Assembly: GCF_022539665.2 (NCBI RefSeq)
Contig: NC_081340.1
Span: 8,307,357-8,371,356 of the forward strand
DNA length: 64,000 nt
From: Daphnia carinata
Lineage: Eukaryota > Arthropoda > Branchiopoda > Diplostraca > Daphniidae
Direction of reading: 5' to 3'
Shown here: positions 61,191-64,000 of the stretch, one piece after another
How positions within the stretch are numbered: the first letter of the stretch is position 1
How the letters are laid out: every line of letters starts with the position of its first letter
Position numbers and translations under genes: made by a program
The notes under the pieces: generated by a model
The model's database searches: none
What the model was told of the DNA's origin: nothing
What the model saw: the letters and a program-made list of their open reading frames with translations, nothing else

Positions 61191-61384
61191 GATTTTCGTG
61201 ATCCTCGTGAAATTTAAGGTGTGTCTGACCTGTTTTGACCTGTTTTTGGCGCAAAGTCCAATTTGGCCAAAATCGCGATTTTTCCTGAACTATAGTTCAG
61301 GGAAATTTGCGATTTTTGACGATTTTCGGGTATTTTCTACTGACACATGGATTCGACCCCAAATTTCACGAGGATTACGAAAAT
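61191..61384. repeat. Nested foldback (MITE-like) inside the spacer
   Basis: The outer arms 61191-61214 and 61361-61384 are inverted with one mismatch (CTCGTGAAATTT against AAATTTCACGAG). At the centre is a perfect 18-base palindrome CCTGAACTATAGTTCAGG (61284-61301), flanked by AAATCGC and GCGATTT. Confidence 0.8.
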
Positions 61385-61879
61385 GCCGGTCTTTTTTTGT
61401 TGAGACCAATAGATAGTGAGTTATTAAGCATTTTCAAACCGGATCTTAAATCGGAAGTTAAAATTTCGAAAATTAAAAAAATGAACTTCGTTCTTCTTTA
61501 CAAGGTATAGAAGATCTGTGCAGTTTCAAACATTAACTATAGTAAATTAATATAACATGGCCTTTTAAAGTTGTTGAAGTTCAGTTTTCAGGTATGACTC
61601 ATATACTACTTTAAAGCAATACCACACACAGAATAATCCAGGCAAATATTTCAAAACCCTCACCTTTATTTGATATCCATCAGAATTAATTAGCTTCACA
61701 CGATTACACTCCTAAGTTGACATTTTTATTAAATAAAAACCTCCAGCACAAGCACAATTCTGATACAACTTTTCATAACAATGATTTGGGACATCTGGCG
61801 GCCGTAGTTTGACTTTGTAAAGCCAGACTTCGTGAATATGTCAATAGCCGTCTCATCGTTTGCTTAAGATAATTTTTGT

Positions 61880-62050
61880 ATGGTAAAATATTTATTCAAT
61901 TTTAAATAACTTTTGAATTTTCTTCTCTGTATTAGCAGTGATGTGACAGTACCGGTTGGTAGGGTTATCTAGGGACAAACCTTTTCCATTTTCCCATCCA
62001 ATCTGTGAGACAACTTTGATTGTTTGTTATAACTACAGCAACATTCCCTG
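61880..62050 (+). repeat. Dispersed block D, copy 2
   Basis: Partner of 57145-57310, in direct orientation. Confidence 0.88.
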
Positions 62051-63116
62051 CATAGCGAAGGGAATGTTCACATTTTCTTTAGTGAACTGTTGCCTCAAGT
62101 TGAAAACACTTTGGAATATTTGGTTGGAGTTAGTCCGATAATATTCAGTTGCAGTGATAGGATCTTGTCCTCTTACTTGAGGAGTGTTTTGCCTTTTCAG
62201 CAATCGAAAGGGCTCGCAAAGATTATTGATTTTCTATCAATGACTGTCAATCTGCCAAAGGTGTCTTCTTGAACAATTTAGTAATCGATTGATGGTTTAG
62301 AGATCACGAGTTTATTAAATAAAATATCTTAAAATACAGAGAGGAAACTTCCATGTGACAAGCCCGTACTCTTCTTCAATCTCTTCTGAAACTCCATTTC
62401 ACTTGCTTTTTAAGATAAACAACTCACTCTATAGTTCACTAATTGTTTGGGTAATAGCAAAATTAGCCCTACATAATCGGCTGCGAAAATGATACGAATG
62501 ACAGTAATAGCGGAAAAATGCCCTAAAATATAGCCCCAACATTTTTACGTTAAATTGTATGTTAGCACCAAATAATAGTATTTAACAGTATTAAGCGTCG
62601 AATAAAATATGAGTAACAACTTTCTATCAGGAATTTCTACTGCAGACGGTCTCCCAAACACTATAGCCACCTATTGGTACAATATTCAGTTTTCTACATT
62701 GGGTTTCAGCGATCGTCCGGGGCTAGAGTAAGGGCTGTAGCAACTTTCACTTCTAATCATTCAAATGCAATGAGGTTCACGTGTAAAAGATATCAATTTT
62801 AGTAATCCTTGCTTTGGCTTCATTCGTGCTTGTTTTCTTATTTTACTGTTGGTTGATGGCGCGAATTGATATACTTATGACACTACTTCGTTAACAGAGA
62901 CTACTAGCATTATGTATCACGCTAATGGGAAGGTACACCTGTTAAATATAGATCATAGCATGAAGATATACCTCGTGCTATTATTAGAACCTTATCATGT
63001 ACGGCCATCTGATGTACAGTCAGGTTTAAAAATAAGCCCGACTTAAAAAATAAGCCCGACTTTTTCTTATTTTACGTTACGCTGTAGCGTATTAGCACGC
63101 TACAGGAAATCACGTA

Positions 63117-63188
63117 ATACTGATAGCTCTGAGGTAGAGCGTCTGACTACGGGAATGGAAAGTCAAGAGTTCGAGTCACGTCTGGATC
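63117..63188 (+). tRNA. tRNA-like sequence of unclear isotype, right arm
   Basis: Inverted copy of 60663-60734, read on the plus strand, with the same intact A- and B-box-like segments and the same unpaired acceptor. Confidence 0.4.
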
Positions 63189-63385
63189 CTATGTGCCAGC
63201 GGATTAAGTTACGATTCCCACTGTAGACAATATTTCTTTGTCCAAAAAATGAATCACTCTATTGTAATTATAGGTGACATGCCGAGACGGAAATATTAAA
63301 TTGCGTTGGGACGCACAACAATATTATTACAAGTGCAAATAGATTTCCTTCAAAAGACGTGGAAAAATAGTTAACTCATTTACAA

Positions 63386-63455
63386 GACTCATGGCTCTAT
63401 GGTTGAGCATCGGCGTCGCACGCCAGAAATCAAGGGTTCAATCCCCTAAAGAGTC
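63386..63455 (+). tRNA. tRNA-Ala(CGC)-like sequence, right arm
   Basis: Inverted copy of 60396-60465 on the plus strand. Confidence 0.5.
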
Positions 63456-64000
63456 AAAATGAAATAAAAACAGTAAATATAACTCAAAATGAACTCAAAT
63501 ACAATGCATGTATACTATTCAATATCATCAATGCACTAAAAGTTGTAGAATCTCCATGAAGTGAGATTAAAGTGCATCGTTCCGTAAACAATGAAGTCGT
63601 CTAACAACGAAATATTCTCCTATAATTGAGAACAGTAAAAATTGAAAGTATAACGTCAATGAAATGACATTGCAACATACATAAGTAAATATTCATACAT
63701 CAATTGTGCATTACCTGTATGGTACAATGAAAATTGAAAGTATTCCGAAGCTTTACAACCAAATAAGTAACACAGCAAACAAAGTCAATAAACAAATTAA
63801 AATTTACTAAAACTTTGTTTAAAATAGTTTTTTTATTGACAATTCTCTGCACATTAGAATTATTTTTGCAACTTTAAAAAGGCACAATAGCCCTTTCAAA
63901 AGTTGCCGTCAACCCAGGCAGGGGGAGACACTGCCTTGTTGACCCACCGGGGAGATTACCCGGTGATTGGCTAAGAGAAGCCGGAAGAAGAGCCGAAGAT

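Larger units (their letters stand above)
61037..62814. other. Spacer between palindrome arms
   Basis: 1,778 bases, no long gene. It contains a nested foldback at 61191-61384 and block D copy 2 at 61880-62050. A stretch near 62625-62700 resembles 56255-56320 (CCAAACA-TAT, CATCTATTGGTACGATATTC type). No transposase-like frame was seen. Confidence 0.6.
62815..64000 (-). repeat. Large inverted repeat, right arm, cut by the window end
   Basis: Exact inverse of 59851-61036. If the arm continues, bases after 64000 should be the reverse complement of sequence ending at 59850, including the first two GC-rich hairpins. Confidence 0.95.

Overview
The window is eukaryotic, nuclear and animal. Genes sit on both strands with introns mostly 55-75 bases long, GT-AG borders and short intergenic gaps. 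The proteins are metazoan, and several are arthropod-like (haem peroxidase of the peroxinectin type, PLPP/wunen-type phosphatase). The compact layout best fits a small crustacean such as Daphnia. That genus call is an inference from style and protein resemblance, not from a species-specific marker.

Bases 1-34,220 are a dense housekeeping block. In order: phospholipid phosphatase (+), DDX10 RNA helicase (+), protein phosphatase 1 catalytic subunit (-), mitochondrial ribosomal protein L11 (+), RRP36 (-), RAD51B (+), TATA-binding protein (+), three related four-pass membrane proteins in tandem (-), an intronless half-length glycogen-synthase-like ORF (+), a mu-crystallin/ketimine reductase-type enzyme (-), a separase arm without its protease domain (+), and a secreted haem peroxidase (+). 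I rebuilt exon chains by joining GT-AG borders that keep frame. Shared 5' gaps (PP1/mRPL11, RRP36/RAD51B, CRYM/separase arm) and convergent 3' ends (mRPL11/RRP36, TBP/4TM-A, GYS-like/CRYM) are features of the layout. Functionally the block covers rRNA processing (DDX10, RRP36), mitochondrial translation, transcription initiation, DNA repair, chromosome segregation and mitotic phosphatase activity. I see no operon-like co-function.

Bases 34,220-64,000 are an accessory, decaying region. Only one convincing intact gene remains, an ankyrin-repeat protein with a C-terminal membrane anchor (-), plus a poorly resolved ORF beside it. Around them lie three arrays of one ~180-base satellite (one inverted relative to the other two), several dispersed duplicated blocks, and gene wrecks: a vasa-like DEAD-box fragment that still has introns, a chromodomain fragment, and a DNAAF5/HEATR2 dynein-assembly gene broken by a nonsense codon, a frame change and 3' truncation.

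The last 4 kb is a large palindrome. Two arms of at least 1,186 bases (59,851-61,036 and 62,815-64,000) are in exact inverted register around a 1.8-kb spacer, and the window ends inside the second arm. Each arm carries two tRNA-like sequences and a run of strong hairpins. A smaller inverted-repeat element with a tRNA-Gly-like core lies at 35.4-35.9 kb. The palindrome with its tRNA-like cargo, the protease-less separase gene and the broken DNAAF5 are the observations I find most worth following.
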